DNA from: Agrilactobacillus yilanensis
GTDB taxonomy: Bacteria; Bacillota; Bacilli; Lactobacillales; Lactobacillaceae
DNA length: 64,000 nt
Reading direction: 5' to 3'
Assembly: GCF_003946725.1 (NCBI RefSeq)
Contig: NZ_RHOY01000009.1
Span: forward strand, 56,036 to 120,035
Shown here: positions 27,706 to 37,907 of the stretch, piece after piece
Position numbering within the stretch: position 1 is the first letter of the stretch
How the letters are laid out: every line of letters begins with the position of its first letter
Notes under the pieces: model-generated
Databases searched by the model: none
What the model saw: only the letters and a program-made list of their open reading frames with translations
Told to the model about the DNA's origin: nothing
Program-made: the position numbers and the translations under genes

Positions 27706-28514
27706 TATAATATAGTCTGGATTGCTTTTCCAACGCCGCTTTCGTTGTTGTCGGTGGTGTGTTTGTTGGCGATGGCTTTGACTTGAGGGACGGCGTTGCC
27801 CATGGCGACGCCGGTGCCGGCGTATTCTAGCATGGTTAGGTCGTTACGTTCGTCGCCAATGGCCATAATTTCATCTTGTTGGATGTTTAAGTAGCTTGCT
27901 AATTCTGCAATGGCGTTGCCTTTACTGACGTTTTTATTCATGACTTCAATAAAGTATGGGGTGGAGTTTACGATGTAGTATTGGTCGTGTAGTGCTTCGG
28001 GGATTTTGGGACCAGCGGCACTAATTAGTTTCGGATCATCGATCATCATGACTTTAGAGAAGCGGTGGGTTGGCTCAAACTCGGCTAATGGCCGATAAAA
28101 TAATGGTAAGTCTACTAAGGCACTTTCTAAAACAGTGTAGCGATTGATGTCTTTGTTAGGCGTGTACATGGCATTTTTATCTTCAGCGTGGATGTGGATA
28201 TTTAGCGTTTTTGATAAATCATAAAAAGTCTGGAAGGTTTCAAAGGGGATTGTGTGCTCCAAAATAGTGGCATTAGTTTTGTTTTCTTGAACTAACGCGC
28301 CATTAAAAGTGATGGTATAGTGTTCTTCGGACCATAAATTTAATTCTTCCAAATATTTGCGTAAACCATTTAGTGGGCGACCGCTGGCCAAAACAACTTG
28401 AATGCCCGCAGCGTCAGCCGCCTTAATTGCAGCTTTGTTTTCAGGACTAATAACTTGTTGATCGTTTAATAAAGTGCCATCCATATCAATGGCAATGAGT
28501 TTTATTTTTGACAT
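27705..28514 (-). CDS. Cof-type HAD-IIB family hydrolase
   Basis: 269 aa. HAD motif I IAIDMDGTLL (residues 7-16), motif II LASGRPL, a C2B cap, and motif III/IV in GNAIAELASYLN, then IMAIGDERNDLTMLEYAG. Sugar-phosphate phosphatases of the YidA/Cof group match this layout; the substrate cannot be assigned. Its reverse-strand stop overlaps the end of repeat cluster B by one base. Upstream lies an HD hydrolase 20 bp away, so the two may be co-transcribed. Confidence 0.92.
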   Translation of the reverse strand: MSKIKLIAIDMDGTLLNDQQVISPENKAAIKAADAAGIQVVLASGRPLNGLRKYLEELNLWSEEHYTITFNGALVQENKTNATILEHTIPFETFQTFYDLSKTLNIHIHAEDKNAMYTPNKDINRYTVLESALVDLPLFYRPLAEFEPTHRFSKVMMIDDPKLISAAGPKIPEALHDQYYIVNSTPYFIEVMNKNVSKGNAIAELASYLNIQQDEIMAIGDERNDLTMLEYAGTGVAMGNAVPQVKAIANKHTTDNNESGVGKAIQTIL

Positions 28515-28534
28515 AATTACTCCTTTGGATTTGT

Positions 28535-29881
28535 TTAGATAAGCATACCATTTTTAATATGGTTTTGAAATTCTTGATAAACGGGGGTAAAGAGCTGTAA
28601 ATCCGTGGGTTGAAGCATTTCTTTCGGAAAATAAAAGCGCCGATCTCCCGTGGCACTGTTGGCCAGGGCATGGACTAAAGGGCTTAATGTGGAGAGCTCA
28701 TTCAAGGTGCCATCTGCTTCCATGACTTCGATTTGCGGTTTGATACGGGTAGCTTGATTTGTGGGATTATAGGCGTCATAAGGTTGGTCAAAGCTGGCAT
28801 TGGTTGCTGTAAAATAAGCTTGATCAAAGCCGGCTTCGGTAACTAATTGGGTCATAGTTGCTAATTTTGTTTTAGTAGCTTCGGTGTATTCGATGGATTT
28901 TAATGGTTTTCGATCTAAAAAGCGATGCGCTAAATTCCGTAAAATATCGTCGGTGTTATCTTGCCAATAATTAAAATAAGTATTTAAGACGCCATCGTCT
29001 AGGCGCAAATAGTCATTTAGTGTGAAATTATTTTCAAAAAAAGGTTCCAGCAAAGTTGGGGTTTGAATTTGGCGACTGCCTTGCTGCTCACATAAATATT
29101 TAGCCCGTTGCAGCAAATGAGTCAAAATCACTTCCATGCCTCGGGATACGGGATGGAAGTAGACTTGTTGATACATTTGATAACGGCAGACAATATAATC
29201 TTCTACAGCGTGCATGCCATTAGCTTGAATAACAATGCCATCTTGAAACGGCCGCATAACTCTTAAAATACGCGTCACATCAAAAAGGCCGTATTTTGTG
29301 CCTGTGTTATAAGCATCCCTGAGCAAATAGTCCATACGATCAGCGTCAATTTGACTAGAGATCATTTGAACGACTTGGGGATTGGGGTAAGTTTTTTGAA
29401 TCACACTGGCGACTTTTTCCGGAAAATCTGGACTAATAGAGCGTAGCACTTGATTGACTTGGGTTTCTGGTGCGGTAATAATCCGAACGGTCCAAGCTTC
29501 ATGATCGGTATTAAAAATACGTTCAAATGTGTGGGAATAAGGACCATGGCCAATGTCGTGGAGCAAAGCAGCACATAAAGCAACCAGCCGCTCTTGGTCA
29601 TTCCATAAGCCATCGCCAGGTGTTTGACTGGGATAATTTCGCAAGAAATTGTCACAGATCCGTCGAGTGAGTTCATAAACCCCTAAGGAATGTGTAAAGC
29701 GGGTATGTTCAGCACCGTGAAAAATCAAGGCAGTCGTACCCAACTGCTTGATCCGTCGTAAGCGCTGGAATTCCCGAGTATTAATCAAGTCTAAGATGAT
29801 TTGGTGTTCAATATGGATATAGTTATGCACTGGATCACGAAAAACTTTTTCTCGAGGTAACAGTTTTGCATTAGTCGTCAT
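28535..29881 (-). CDS. HD domain phosphohydrolase (YwfO-like, dGTPase-related)
   Basis: 448 aa. HD-superfamily motifs: FQRLRRIKQLG, HTRFTHSLGVYEL (first His) and LLHDIGHGPYSHTFE (HD pair, near residues 115-118), with a later ISSQIDADRMDYLLRDAY, as in dGTP triphosphohydrolases. Homologues (B. subtilis YwfO, E. faecalis dNTPase) hydrolyse dNTPs or related nucleotides. Start ATG 29881. The lipL-ywfO-ywiB-rpoE-pyrG neighbourhood is conserved with Bacillus. Confidence 0.88.
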   Translation of the reverse strand: MTTNAKLLPREKVFRDPVHNYIHIEHQIILDLINTREFQRLRRIKQLGTTALIFHGAEHTRFTHSLGVYELTRRICDNFLRNYPSQTPGDGLWNDQERLVALCAALLHDIGHGPYSHTFERIFNTDHEAWTVRIITAPETQVNQVLRSISPDFPEKVASVIQKTYPNPQVVQMISSQIDADRMDYLLRDAYNTGTKYGLFDVTRILRVMRPFQDGIVIQANGMHAVEDYIVCRYQMYQQVYFHPVSRGMEVILTHLLQRAKYLCEQQGSRQIQTPTLLEPFFENNFTLNDYLRLDDGVLNTYFNYWQDNTDDILRNLAHRFLDRKPLKSIEYTEATKTKLATMTQLVTEAGFDQAYFTATNASFDQPYDAYNPTNQATRIKPQIEVMEADGTLNELSTLSPLVHALANSATGDRRFYFPKEMLQPTDLQLFTPVYQEFQNHIKNGMLI

Positions 29882-29897
29882 TAATTGAATCGACTCC

Positions 29898-30743
29898 TTA
29901 AAGATGCGGTAAATCCCGCTGATTACGTTGTTGTAAATTAGTTAAAAATTGTTGGAAGTAAGCTTGATACTCTGGCTCTTGTGCGAGTGTTGTAAAATCT
30001 GCAGTCGTATTTAGCAGCTGATTTTGTTCAAAGACACTAAGCAATTGCTGTTTAACATCCGTTAAAGTCAGTGGTTGCTGTAATAAGGTTTCCAAGTTTG
30101 CCATGGACGAAGGATCAATATCAGGAAAGGTCCATTTTGTAGTAGCATCTTTTAAGCCAGTCGTATAAAAATCCTTTAAGAGCTGACTTCGGCCATGCTG
30201 GTCACCATTGACACTGAGGTATAACATAATAATGACACCATTTTGAGCCCGGCGTTGAGAGATACCACCGAATTTTTGCCCGGCGATACTCAAATCATAA
30301 GTCCCCGGACAATAAGAGCGGGTGATCTCGTAGGCTTCAATCGGTTGGGGCGCGTTTGGAAAAGCACGCTGAACCCAAGTCACCATTTGATTATAAGCAG
30401 CGTCAATACCGGCATCTTTATAATTTGGCAGACATAAAGAGACATTCAAAATACCAGCGTCACTGGCAACCGCCAAGCCACCAGAATTACGAATGAAGTA
30501 ATGTTTTTGCTGTTGGTTTAGAACTTGTAAGGCTTCTGAAAAATACGGCAGTTTTGTATCCATCATGCCTAAAATAATTGAATCTTCCAAGGTCCAAAAA
30601 TGAATTAACGGCTGATCAAAAGTGTCACTATAGCGTAAAATAGCATTTGTATCAGCGAAACTTTCTAAATTATGGCTGGGTGTATAATGCTTATCAGCCA
30701 CTAAAAAAGAAGTAGTGGGATAAATCTGTGCGAGTTCTTGCAT
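29898..30743 (-). CDS. lipL: octanoyl-[GcvH]:protein N-octanoyltransferase (LipL-like)
   Basis: 281 aa, BPL/LPL fold. FIRNSGGLAVASDAGILNVSL carries the RxxGG-type lipoyl-binding motif. Cys145 in RSYCPGTYDLSI matches the LipL catalytic cysteine, and Lys157 lies in GQKFGGISQRR. It transfers octanoyl or lipoyl groups from GcvH to E2 subunits. In lactobacilli it may work as a lipoate ligase-like relay. Named by motif and synteny with ywfL; ligase activity is the alternative. Confidence 0.82.
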   Translation of the reverse strand: MQELAQIYPTTSFLVADKHYTPSHNLESFADTNAILRYSDTFDQPLIHFWTLEDSIILGMMDTKLPYFSEALQVLNQQQKHYFIRNSGGLAVASDAGILNVSLCLPNYKDAGIDAAYNQMVTWVQRAFPNAPQPIEAYEITRSYCPGTYDLSIAGQKFGGISQRRAQNGVIIMLYLSVNGDQHGRSQLLKDFYTTGLKDATTKWTFPDIDPSSMANLETLLQQPLTLTDVKQQLLSVFEQNQLLNTTADFTTLAQEPEYQAYFQQFLTNLQQRNQRDLPHL

Positions 30744-30933
30744 ACAATCACCTTATATTGTTATAGAATATATAATTATATGATTAATTATAGACCATTT
30801 ATAAATTGTCGTCATTATGGAGCGGTATAGCTAATGATAAATTTTAGAAAACAAGCTTTAAAAAATAAATATGATTTGTGATAGACACCATTTAAATTTA
30901 TAATAAGTCTAGAAAGAAAGGACGGGATTTTAA

Positions 30934-31380
30934 ATGGATTTAACAAATGCAACACCCATTGAAATTCATCTGCAGACTATTGTTAATCAAGCAGGTGAAA
31001 CCACAAAACATGTCTTTGACGAACCAGGGCAACTCGTTCAAATTGGCGACACCCTTTATTTTAGATATTCAGAAGTAGATGAAAAGACAGGTGCAAAAAC
31101 ACCGGTGATGATTAAAGTCATGGGTAACGGGGATGTGCAGTTATCACGGATGTCCCGCCAAGATGGCATTAATCTAAAACTATTTTTTAGTCTAGGCAAT
31201 AAGATGGTGGCCCGTTATAAAACGCCTTATGGGGAAATTCCGGTGGAAACCATCACCCCTAAACTGCAATTTCGCATGAAAAATCGCCCGATTTCTGGAG
31301 AATTATATATTGAATATAAACTTTTTGCTAGCGGTGATCATATTGGTGATTATCAATTACAATTGATTTTTACGGCGTAA
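30934..31380 (+). CDS. DUF1934 (YwiB-like) beta-barrel protein
   Basis: 148 aa. Beta-rich with the DUF1934 layout: TPIEIHLQTIVNQAGETTKH near the start, then GQLVQIGDTLYFRYSE and the C-terminal SGELYIEYKLFASGDHIGDY. Function unknown; lipocalin-like fold proposed for the family. RBS AAAGGACGGG. It starts the rpoE-side transcript and precedes rpoE by about 40 bp. Confidence 0.82.
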   Translation: MDLTNATPIEIHLQTIVNQAGETTKHVFDEPGQLVQIGDTLYFRYSEVDEKTGAKTPVMIKVMGNGDVQLSRMSRQDGINLKLFFSLGNKMVARYKTPYGEIPVETITPKLQFRMKNRPISGELYIEYKLFASGDHIGDYQLQLIFTA

Positions 31381-31423
31381 GGGTATATTATGAGGAGTAG
31401 ACTGCTGAAGGGACGTGTACTGG

Positions 31424-32032
31424 TTGGATCTAGACATTTTTAATGGACAAAAGAAGTCCGAACTTTCTATGATTGAAGTTGCGCACGCTATTTTAACGCA
31501 AAAGGGTGAAGTTGTCCCCTTTGCTGATTTAGTGAATGCCATCCAAACCTATCTAGACAAAAGTGATCAAGAAATTAGAGATCGCTTATCTCAATTTTAT
31601 ACTGATTTGAACATTGACGGTCGGTTTATTTCATTGGGCGAAAATGTATGGGGTTTGCGTGAATGGTATCCGTATGATTCCGTTGACGAGGAAGTTAATC
31701 ATCCTGAAGATGAAGAAGGTGCACCACGTCGTAAACGTCGGAAGAAGGTTAACGCCTTTTTAGCAGACGTCGATGATGACGATGATGTAATCGATTATAA
31801 CGATGATGATCCTGAAGACGACGATTTTGAAGATGACGACGAAGAAGAAACTGAAGAAAAAGAAACTGAAGAGTTAGATGCATATAATGACGAATTAGGC
31901 GAGATTGACGATGATGAAGACGACGATTTACCAGACGGTATCGAAGGTCAGCTCTCTGAATTCGGTGAAGATGATGAAGACGAAGATGAAGATGACGACT
32001 TTGGTGAGGATTCATCAAACGACGGTAAGTAG
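31424..32032 (+). CDS. rpoE: DNA-directed RNA polymerase delta subunit
   Basis: 202 aa. N-terminal winged-helix domain ([17 protein letters not shown], then [20 protein letters not shown]) and a long Asp/Glu tail from about residue 110. Delta is found only in Firmicutes, where it speeds RNAP recycling and promoter selectivity. The start is either GTG 31415 (2 bp from AAGGG) or TTG 31424 (11 bp); the latter gives [16 protein letters not shown], closer to the family. Followed by the pyrG attenuator. Confidence 0.93.
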   Translation: MDLDIFNGQKKSELSMIEVAHAILTQKGEVVPFADLVNAIQTYLDKSDQEIRDRLSQFYTDLNIDGRFISLGENVWGLREWYPYDSVDEEVNHPEDEEGAPRRKRRKKVNAFLADVDDDDDVIDYNDDDPEDDDFEDDDEEETEEKETEELDAYNDELGEIDDDEDDDLPDGIEGQLSEFGEDDEDEDEDDDFGEDSSNDGK

Positions 32033-32057
32033 GCTTTAAAAAGCGACTGATTTTCTC

Positions 32058-32167
32058 TTGACTCTTGTATACTTTTCATGTACTATACTTTTTGGGCGCT
32101 TTACTACGGTAAAGCCAAAGTACGGTTTTAACAAGCTCCTTATTCGAATGAATGAGGAGCTTGTTTT
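32058..32167 (+). promoter_or_regulatory. pyrG promoter and CTP-sensing attenuator
   Basis: TTGACT (32058-32063), 17 bp, TACTAT (32081-32086). Position +8 after the -10 is GGGC (32094-32097), so the transcript should begin pppGGGC. A terminator hairpin follows: ACAAGCTCC-TTATTC / GAATGAGGAGCTTGT (32131-32165) with TTTTATT. This matches the Gram-positive pyrG mechanism. At low CTP, polymerase adds extra Gs reiteratively, and the poly-G tract pairs with the CU-rich 5' arm (GCTCC) and prevents termination. A second small hairpin GCTTTAC-tacg-GTAAAGC lies at 32098-32114. Confidence 0.75.
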
Positions 32168-32202
32168 ATTATTATGTAATTTACGCCTCGACAAAACAAT
32201 GA

Positions 32203-33822
<1,620 letters not shown>

Positions 33823-33953
33823 TCGTCGCTACTGTAGATAAATGACGTTAATATGAATATTTGGTTAATTTAAATGATCAATAAATTAAAATTAAATAAA
33901 AATATAATTAAAATTAGCGTCTCATCGTGATTTAAGCATGCTATAAAATTAAG

Positions 33954-33987
33954 AAAAAATTAGGTTTATTATGAACCTGATTTTTTT
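33954..33987 (+). terminator. terminator after pyrG
   Basis: AAAAAATTAGGTT / AACCTGATTTTTT stem with a 6-nt loop, ending in T7. Confidence 0.85.
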
Positions 33988-33992
33988 AACGC

Positions 33993-34064
33993 GTAATTCT
34001 TATAGAAAAGGATAAATTACCCGGGTCATACCTTGTAATTTATCCATATTTTCTATATGATTAC
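33993..34064. repeat. long imperfect inverted repeat upstream of murA
   Basis: Left arm 33993-34020, right arm 34035-34064, loop CCGGGTCATACCTT. The inner stem GGATAAATTAC / GTAATTTATCC is perfect. The outer stem ATAGAAAA / TTTTCTAT is nearly perfect, closed by GTAAT / ATTAC. About 25 pairs in all. It is too long and lacks a T-run of the usual terminator type. It could be a murA leader structure or a MITE-like remnant. Confidence 0.75.
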
Positions 34065-34151
34065 ATATAGTGTCAGCCACTTGAGATATACTTATACAGT
34101 GGTGTCACTTTGATGAAAAATTTATCTTTTAATAATAAGGAATAAAAGTAA

Positions 34152-35420
34152 ATGAAAAAAATGATAATTCATGGTGGACGTAAGTTAACAGGTGAAGTTG
34201 TAATTGGTGGCGCGAAGAATAGTACCGTAGCCTTAATTCCAGCTGCAATTTTATCAGAATCAGTAGTGACATTAGATGGGGTACCACATATCAAAGATGT
34301 GTATAATCTAATGGATATTTTGAGTGCAATGAATGTGCATTCAAACTTTAATGAAGCAACGGATACTTTAACATTAGACCCTACAGAAATTGAATTTAAG
34401 CCGCTACCTAATGGTAAAATCAAAAGTTTAAGAGCGTCTTATTACTTTATGGGGGCTTTATTAGGCCGTTTTGGGCATGCCATTGTGGGACTGCCTGGCG
34501 GGGATGATATTGGCCCAAGACCAATTGATCAGCATATCAAAGGCTTTGAATCACTAGGGGCTTCTGTAAGCAATGAACATGGTGCGATGTTTATTACGGC
34601 ACCAGAAGAAGGCTTACATGGCGCACGGATTTTCTTAGATATGGTCTCTGTTGGCGCCACGATCAATTTGATCTTAGCGGCGGTTACAGCAACGGGACAA
34701 ACAAGTATCGAAAATGCAGCTAAAGAACCAGAAATCATTGATTTGGCAACTTACCTTAACAATATGGGTGCTAAAATTAGAGGTGCCGGTACGGATACGA
34801 TTCGGATTGATGGGGTTGCGCATCTGTATGCCAAAAATCCCCACACTATTATTCCAGATCGAATTGAAGCTGGAACTTATTTAGCCATGGCGGGTGCTTG
34901 TGGTGATGGCGTTAATGTCAAGAATATCATCAGTGAGCATTTAGATGCTTATTTAGCAAAATTAGAAGAAATCGGTGTGCAGATGGACGTGGGAGAAGAC
35001 AATATTTTTGTTTATCCTTCTGGCAACTTACAGGCGGTTCAGATCAAAACCAGCCCTTATCCTGGGTTTGCGACCGACCTACAGCAACCGATTACACCGC
35101 TACTGTTAAAGGCGGCAGGTGATGGCATTGTGATCGATACAATCTATCCTAAACGTGTCCGGCACATACCTGAATTGATTCGGATGGGGGCAGATATTAG
35201 CCTCGAAAATGATGTGATTATTTTGCATCATGTGGATCGTTTGCAAGGTGCAGAAGTAACCGCTGATGAGATTCGGGCGGGGGCTTGCTTGATGACTGCA
35301 GGCTTAATGGCTGAGGGCAAAACGACAATTTCAAAGGTAGATAACATCTTACGGGGCTATGACCGGGTTGTTTATAAGTTAAAGAAACTTGGGGCAGACG
35401 TTGAAATGATTGATGACTGA
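34152..35420 (+). CDS. murA: UDP-N-acetylglucosamine 1-carboxyvinyltransferase with Asp at the catalytic Cys position
   Basis: 422 aa, EPSP-synthase fold. First committed step of peptidoglycan synthesis (enolpyruvyl transfer to UDP-GlcNAc). Lys22-Asn23 lie in [13 protein letters not shown]. The active loop reads [13 protein letters not shown]: Asp118 (codon 34503-34505) stands where most MurA have the PEP-binding Cys (E. coli Cys115). Cys-to-Asp MurA enzymes are active but insensitive to fosfomycin. Another murA copy elsewhere is likely but not visible here. Followed by rpmE2. Confidence 0.95.
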   Translation: MKKMIIHGGRKLTGEVVIGGAKNSTVALIPAAILSESVVTLDGVPHIKDVYNLMDILSAMNVHSNFNEATDTLTLDPTEIEFKPLPNGKIKSLRASYYFMGALLGRFGHAIVGLPGGDDIGPRPIDQHIKGFESLGASVSNEHGAMFITAPEEGLHGARIFLDMVSVGATINLILAAVTATGQTSIENAAKEPEIIDLATYLNNMGAKIRGAGTDTIRIDGVAHLYAKNPHTIIPDRIEAGTYLAMAGACGDGVNVKNIISEHLDAYLAKLEEIGVQMDVGEDNIFVYPSGNLQAVQIKTSPYPGFATDLQQPITPLLLKAAGDGIVIDTIYPKRVRHIPELIRMGADISLENDVIILHHVDRLQGAEVTADEIRAGACLMTAGLMAEGKTTISKVDNILRGYDRVVYKLKKLGADVEMIDD

Positions 35421-35537
35421 GTTTCTAAAAATAGCTATTGTCTTTAAATGAAAATCATGTTAGTATTTTAAGATGTGCAAGAAAGCATTATTATCTCTAT
35501 TTCAGCAAATGATTTAGGGCAAAGGAGCGAAACAATA

Positions 35538-35813
35538 ATGAGAAAAGGTATCCATCCAGATTATCATCCCGTTGTATTTTTAGATTCCGCAACTGGGTAT
35601 AAGTTTATCTCTGGTTCAACAAGAAACTCTAGTGAAACAATTGAATTTGAAGGCGCTGAATATCCATTAATCCGTGTTGAAATTTCTTCTGATTCACACC
35701 CATTCTATACGGGCAGACAGAAATTCACGCAAGCCGATGGCCGTGTGGATCGCTTTAACAAAAAATATGGTTTTGTCGACAAAAATGCAAAACCAGCTGA
35801 AGACGCTGAATAA
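35538..35813 (+). CDS. rpmE2: 50S ribosomal protein L31 type B
   Basis: 91 aa. [19 protein letters not shown] is the type B signature, and the protein has no cysteine, i.e. it is the zinc-independent form. [23 protein letters not shown] is typical. ATG 35538 lies ten bases after AAAGGAG; the open frame from 35475 is not used. In many Firmicutes the C-minus form replaces the zinc form under zinc limitation, but here it may be the only copy. Confidence 0.97.
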   Translation: MRKGIHPDYHPVVFLDSATGYKFISGSTRNSSETIEFEGAEYPLIRVEISSDSHPFYTGRQKFTQADGRVDRFNKKYGFVDKNAKPAEDAE

Positions 35814-35854
35814 GCATATTGAATCCTGCGCATATTTTTGCGAAAGTATTCTGT

Positions 35855-35892
35855 CAAAAAGGTCGCAACAATTAATTGTTGCGGCCTTTTTT
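35855..35892 (+). terminator. terminator after rpmE2
   Basis: AAAAAGGTCGCAACAATTAATTGTTGCGGCCTTTTTT: 12-bp GC-containing stem plus A/T flanks. Confidence 0.9.
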
Positions 35893-36024
35893 ATGAAATA
35901 TTAAGCATATTGTTCGGCTTTTAGAATAATTTTTAGTGGCTTTGACCATTTAAAAAGTGGTAATATTTAATATTGGGACTGTGTATTTTTCGGAATTTAT
36001 TGGATAGATGGAGTTATGGTGGAG

Positions 36025-36786
36025 ATGGCGGAAGATTATTTATATGTGCATTTAGAAACCGTTACCAATATGATTGTTTCATATGGTATTGATATGGCCG
36101 ATTTTGTGAATGGCTTTAAGCACGTACCTGAACATTTATTATTATTGTCACCTGTGAATCCAGATGAAATGATTGATCCACATACTGGATTTAATGTGAT
36201 TTCAGGGCGTGAGGATGTTTTGAGTTACTTATTAAATCGTAAACTTAAAGCCAAAAAATGGATTGATTATGCGGATACAAGTTACTTAGAGGAAGTTACA
36301 CCGCAAGAAGTTGCGGAATTGCTTTATTTAGGACATGCGTATACGCATCTTTCGTCACCATTTTATTATAAACTCGGAAATCAATATGTCTTTTTAGAGT
36401 CAATGGATCACTTAACTAAGGTTTATTATCGGCAGCTGGATAATTTTTACCAAGTTTTATCTAATGCAATTGTCCGGTGTTTTGAAGCCCATACTTTTGA
36501 TCAAAGCTTTTTGTTCCGACGACATCGGGTGCAGTATGTGCCTTTAGATAAAGCAACTATTCAAGTACTTCGGCCTTTGTTAATTGACGGGACTTTGTTA
36601 AACTTTACAGAAGCTAAGCGTCAAGGCGTCTTTTTAGAAGTACCGCTTTATCAGCTGCAGCATAGATTTGTCGTGAATGAAGCAACTTGGGTGCCTGACG
36701 GTGATATTTTATTAGGTTATTTAAGTTATAATCGAGAAACACAGCATTGGCTTGTGAGTCTACAAACTGAATCAAAGGAGCGTTAA
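36025..36786 (+). CDS. hypothetical protein upstream of ddl, unknown family
   Basis: 253 aa (256 if ATG 36016 is used; GGAG at 36010 is too close to that one, 11 bp from 36025). I do not recognise it. It is soluble, with no TM segments, rich in aromatic residues, with stretches such as YLYVHLETVTNMIVSYG, AELLYLGHAYTHLSSPFYYK and a C-terminal LLGYLSYNRETQHWLVSL. No catalytic motif stands out. The 5-bp gap to ddl suggests co-transcription with ddl and murF and perhaps a role near cell-wall synthesis or its regulation. Confidence 0.8.
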   Translation: MAEDYLYVHLETVTNMIVSYGIDMADFVNGFKHVPEHLLLLSPVNPDEMIDPHTGFNVISGREDVLSYLLNRKLKAKKWIDYADTSYLEEVTPQEVAELLYLGHAYTHLSSPFYYKLGNQYVFLESMDHLTKVYYRQLDNFYQVLSNAIVRCFEAHTFDQSFLFRRHRVQYVPLDKATIQVLRPLLIDGTLLNFTEAKRQGVFLEVPLYQLQHRFVVNEATWVPDGDILLGYLSYNRETQHWLVSLQTESKER

Positions 36787-36791
36787 AACGT

Positions 36792-37889
36792 ATGCGAATT
36801 TATTTACTTTATGGTGGACGCAGTGTAGAACATGATATTTCAATTTTGAGTGCTTTTTCAGTAGTCGAGGCAATTTCGTACGAGAAACATCAATTAGTGC
36901 CAGTTTATATTACTAAAAGCGGGCAATTTATTGCGGGTCAGTTATTGACGGCACCTTTGGAATCTGAAAAACAACTACATTTAGCTGTTGCCGATCAGGC
37001 CAGCTATCAAGCACCGGATCAGCAATCTTACGGGACGGCTGTGACGCCTTATGATTTTGAGCGTGAGAATAGTATCGTCTTTCCAATGCTTCATGGTACC
37101 AACGGAGAAGATGGTACCATTCAAGGGGCATTAGATGTTTTAAATATGCCTTATGTTGGTGATGGCGTGATGGCTTCAGCAACGGGGATGGATAAAATTA
37201 TTAGCAAACTTGTTTTCCAAGAAGCTGGTATTCCGCAAGTGCCTTTTGAAGCGATTTTATATAATGATTGGCTTAAAGATGCAGATCGTATCTTAGATCG
37301 TGTTTTAGGGTCATTATTGCTGCCGCTATTTGTTAAACCGGCTAATGCTGGCTCCAGTATCGGTATTTCAATGGTTGCTGATGATAAAACAGCTAAGACG
37401 GCATTGCAAAAGTCAATTGATGAGGCGTTTAAATATAATGACCGGGTTATTGTGGAGCAAGGTGTACCAGATGCCCGGGAATTAGAAGTAGCGATTTTAG
37501 GTAATGATGATATTCGAATTACTGTACCGGGAGAAATCGGCAAGGCTCGGACTTTTTATGATTTTGATGCTAAATTCGTAGACGGTTCAACAAAATTAAT
37601 TATCCCAGCACCAGTAAGCGAAGCGGTTAAAACAAAAATACAAACCTATGCAAAACAGGCATTTATTGCGTTAGGGGCTTCAGGTTTAGCGCGGGTGGAT
37701 TTCTTTTTGAGCACCGGTGACGAGGTCTTTTTAAATGAAGTTCAAACGATGCCGGGCTTCACCAAATATTCGATGTATCCTTATTTGTGGCAAGAAATGG
37801 GTCTATCTTATAGCGCCTTAATTGATGAATTGATTCAATTGGGGTTACAATACTATCAACGTAGAAAGAAATTAGAAGCTAATTTTTAA
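36792..37889 (+). CDS. ddl: D-alanine--D-alanine ligase family, Phe-type (probable D-Ala--D-Lac ligase)
   Basis: 365 aa ATP-grasp enzyme. N-terminal YGGRSVEHDISILSA, ATP/Mg motifs VKPANAGSSIGIS and FLNEVQTMPGFTKYSMYP. The specificity loop reads FYDFDAKFVDG: Phe262 (codon 37575-37577) replaces the Tyr found in true D-Ala-D-Ala ligases (E. coli DdlB Tyr216). Phe at this site marks the Leuconostoc/Lactobacillus enzymes that make D-Ala-D-Lac, causing intrinsic vancomycin resistance. Followed by murF 18 bp on, the next pathway step. Confidence 0.95.
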   Translation: MRIYLLYGGRSVEHDISILSAFSVVEAISYEKHQLVPVYITKSGQFIAGQLLTAPLESEKQLHLAVADQASYQAPDQQSYGTAVTPYDFERENSIVFPMLHGTNGEDGTIQGALDVLNMPYVGDGVMASATGMDKIISKLVFQEAGIPQVPFEAILYNDWLKDADRILDRVLGSLLLPLFVKPANAGSSIGISMVADDKTAKTALQKSIDEAFKYNDRVIVEQGVPDARELEVAILGNDDIRITVPGEIGKARTFYDFDAKFVDGSTKLIIPAPVSEAVKTKIQTYAKQAFIALGASGLARVDFFLSTGDEVFLNEVQTMPGFTKYSMYPYLWQEMGLSYSALIDELIQLGLQYYQRRKKLEANF

Positions 37890-37907
37890 ATTAAGGAGTT
37901 TTTAGAC

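Larger units (their letters stand above)
33823..34151 (+). other. pyrG-murA intergenic region: terminator and long hairpin
   Basis: The 329-bp AT-rich gap holds no gene. It contains the pyrG terminator (33954-33987) and a long imperfect inverted repeat (33993-34064) described separately. A second, weaker dyad (GTGTCA-CCAC ... GTGGTGTCAC) lies between 34069 and 34112. A clear promoter for murA is not visible, though ATAC and TATACT-like elements are scattered. Confidence 0.6.

Noticed and set aside
31740..32018. Reverse-strand ORF over rpoE rich in His/Arg
   Set aside because: It is the antisense reading of the acidic Asp/Glu codon run of the delta subunit.
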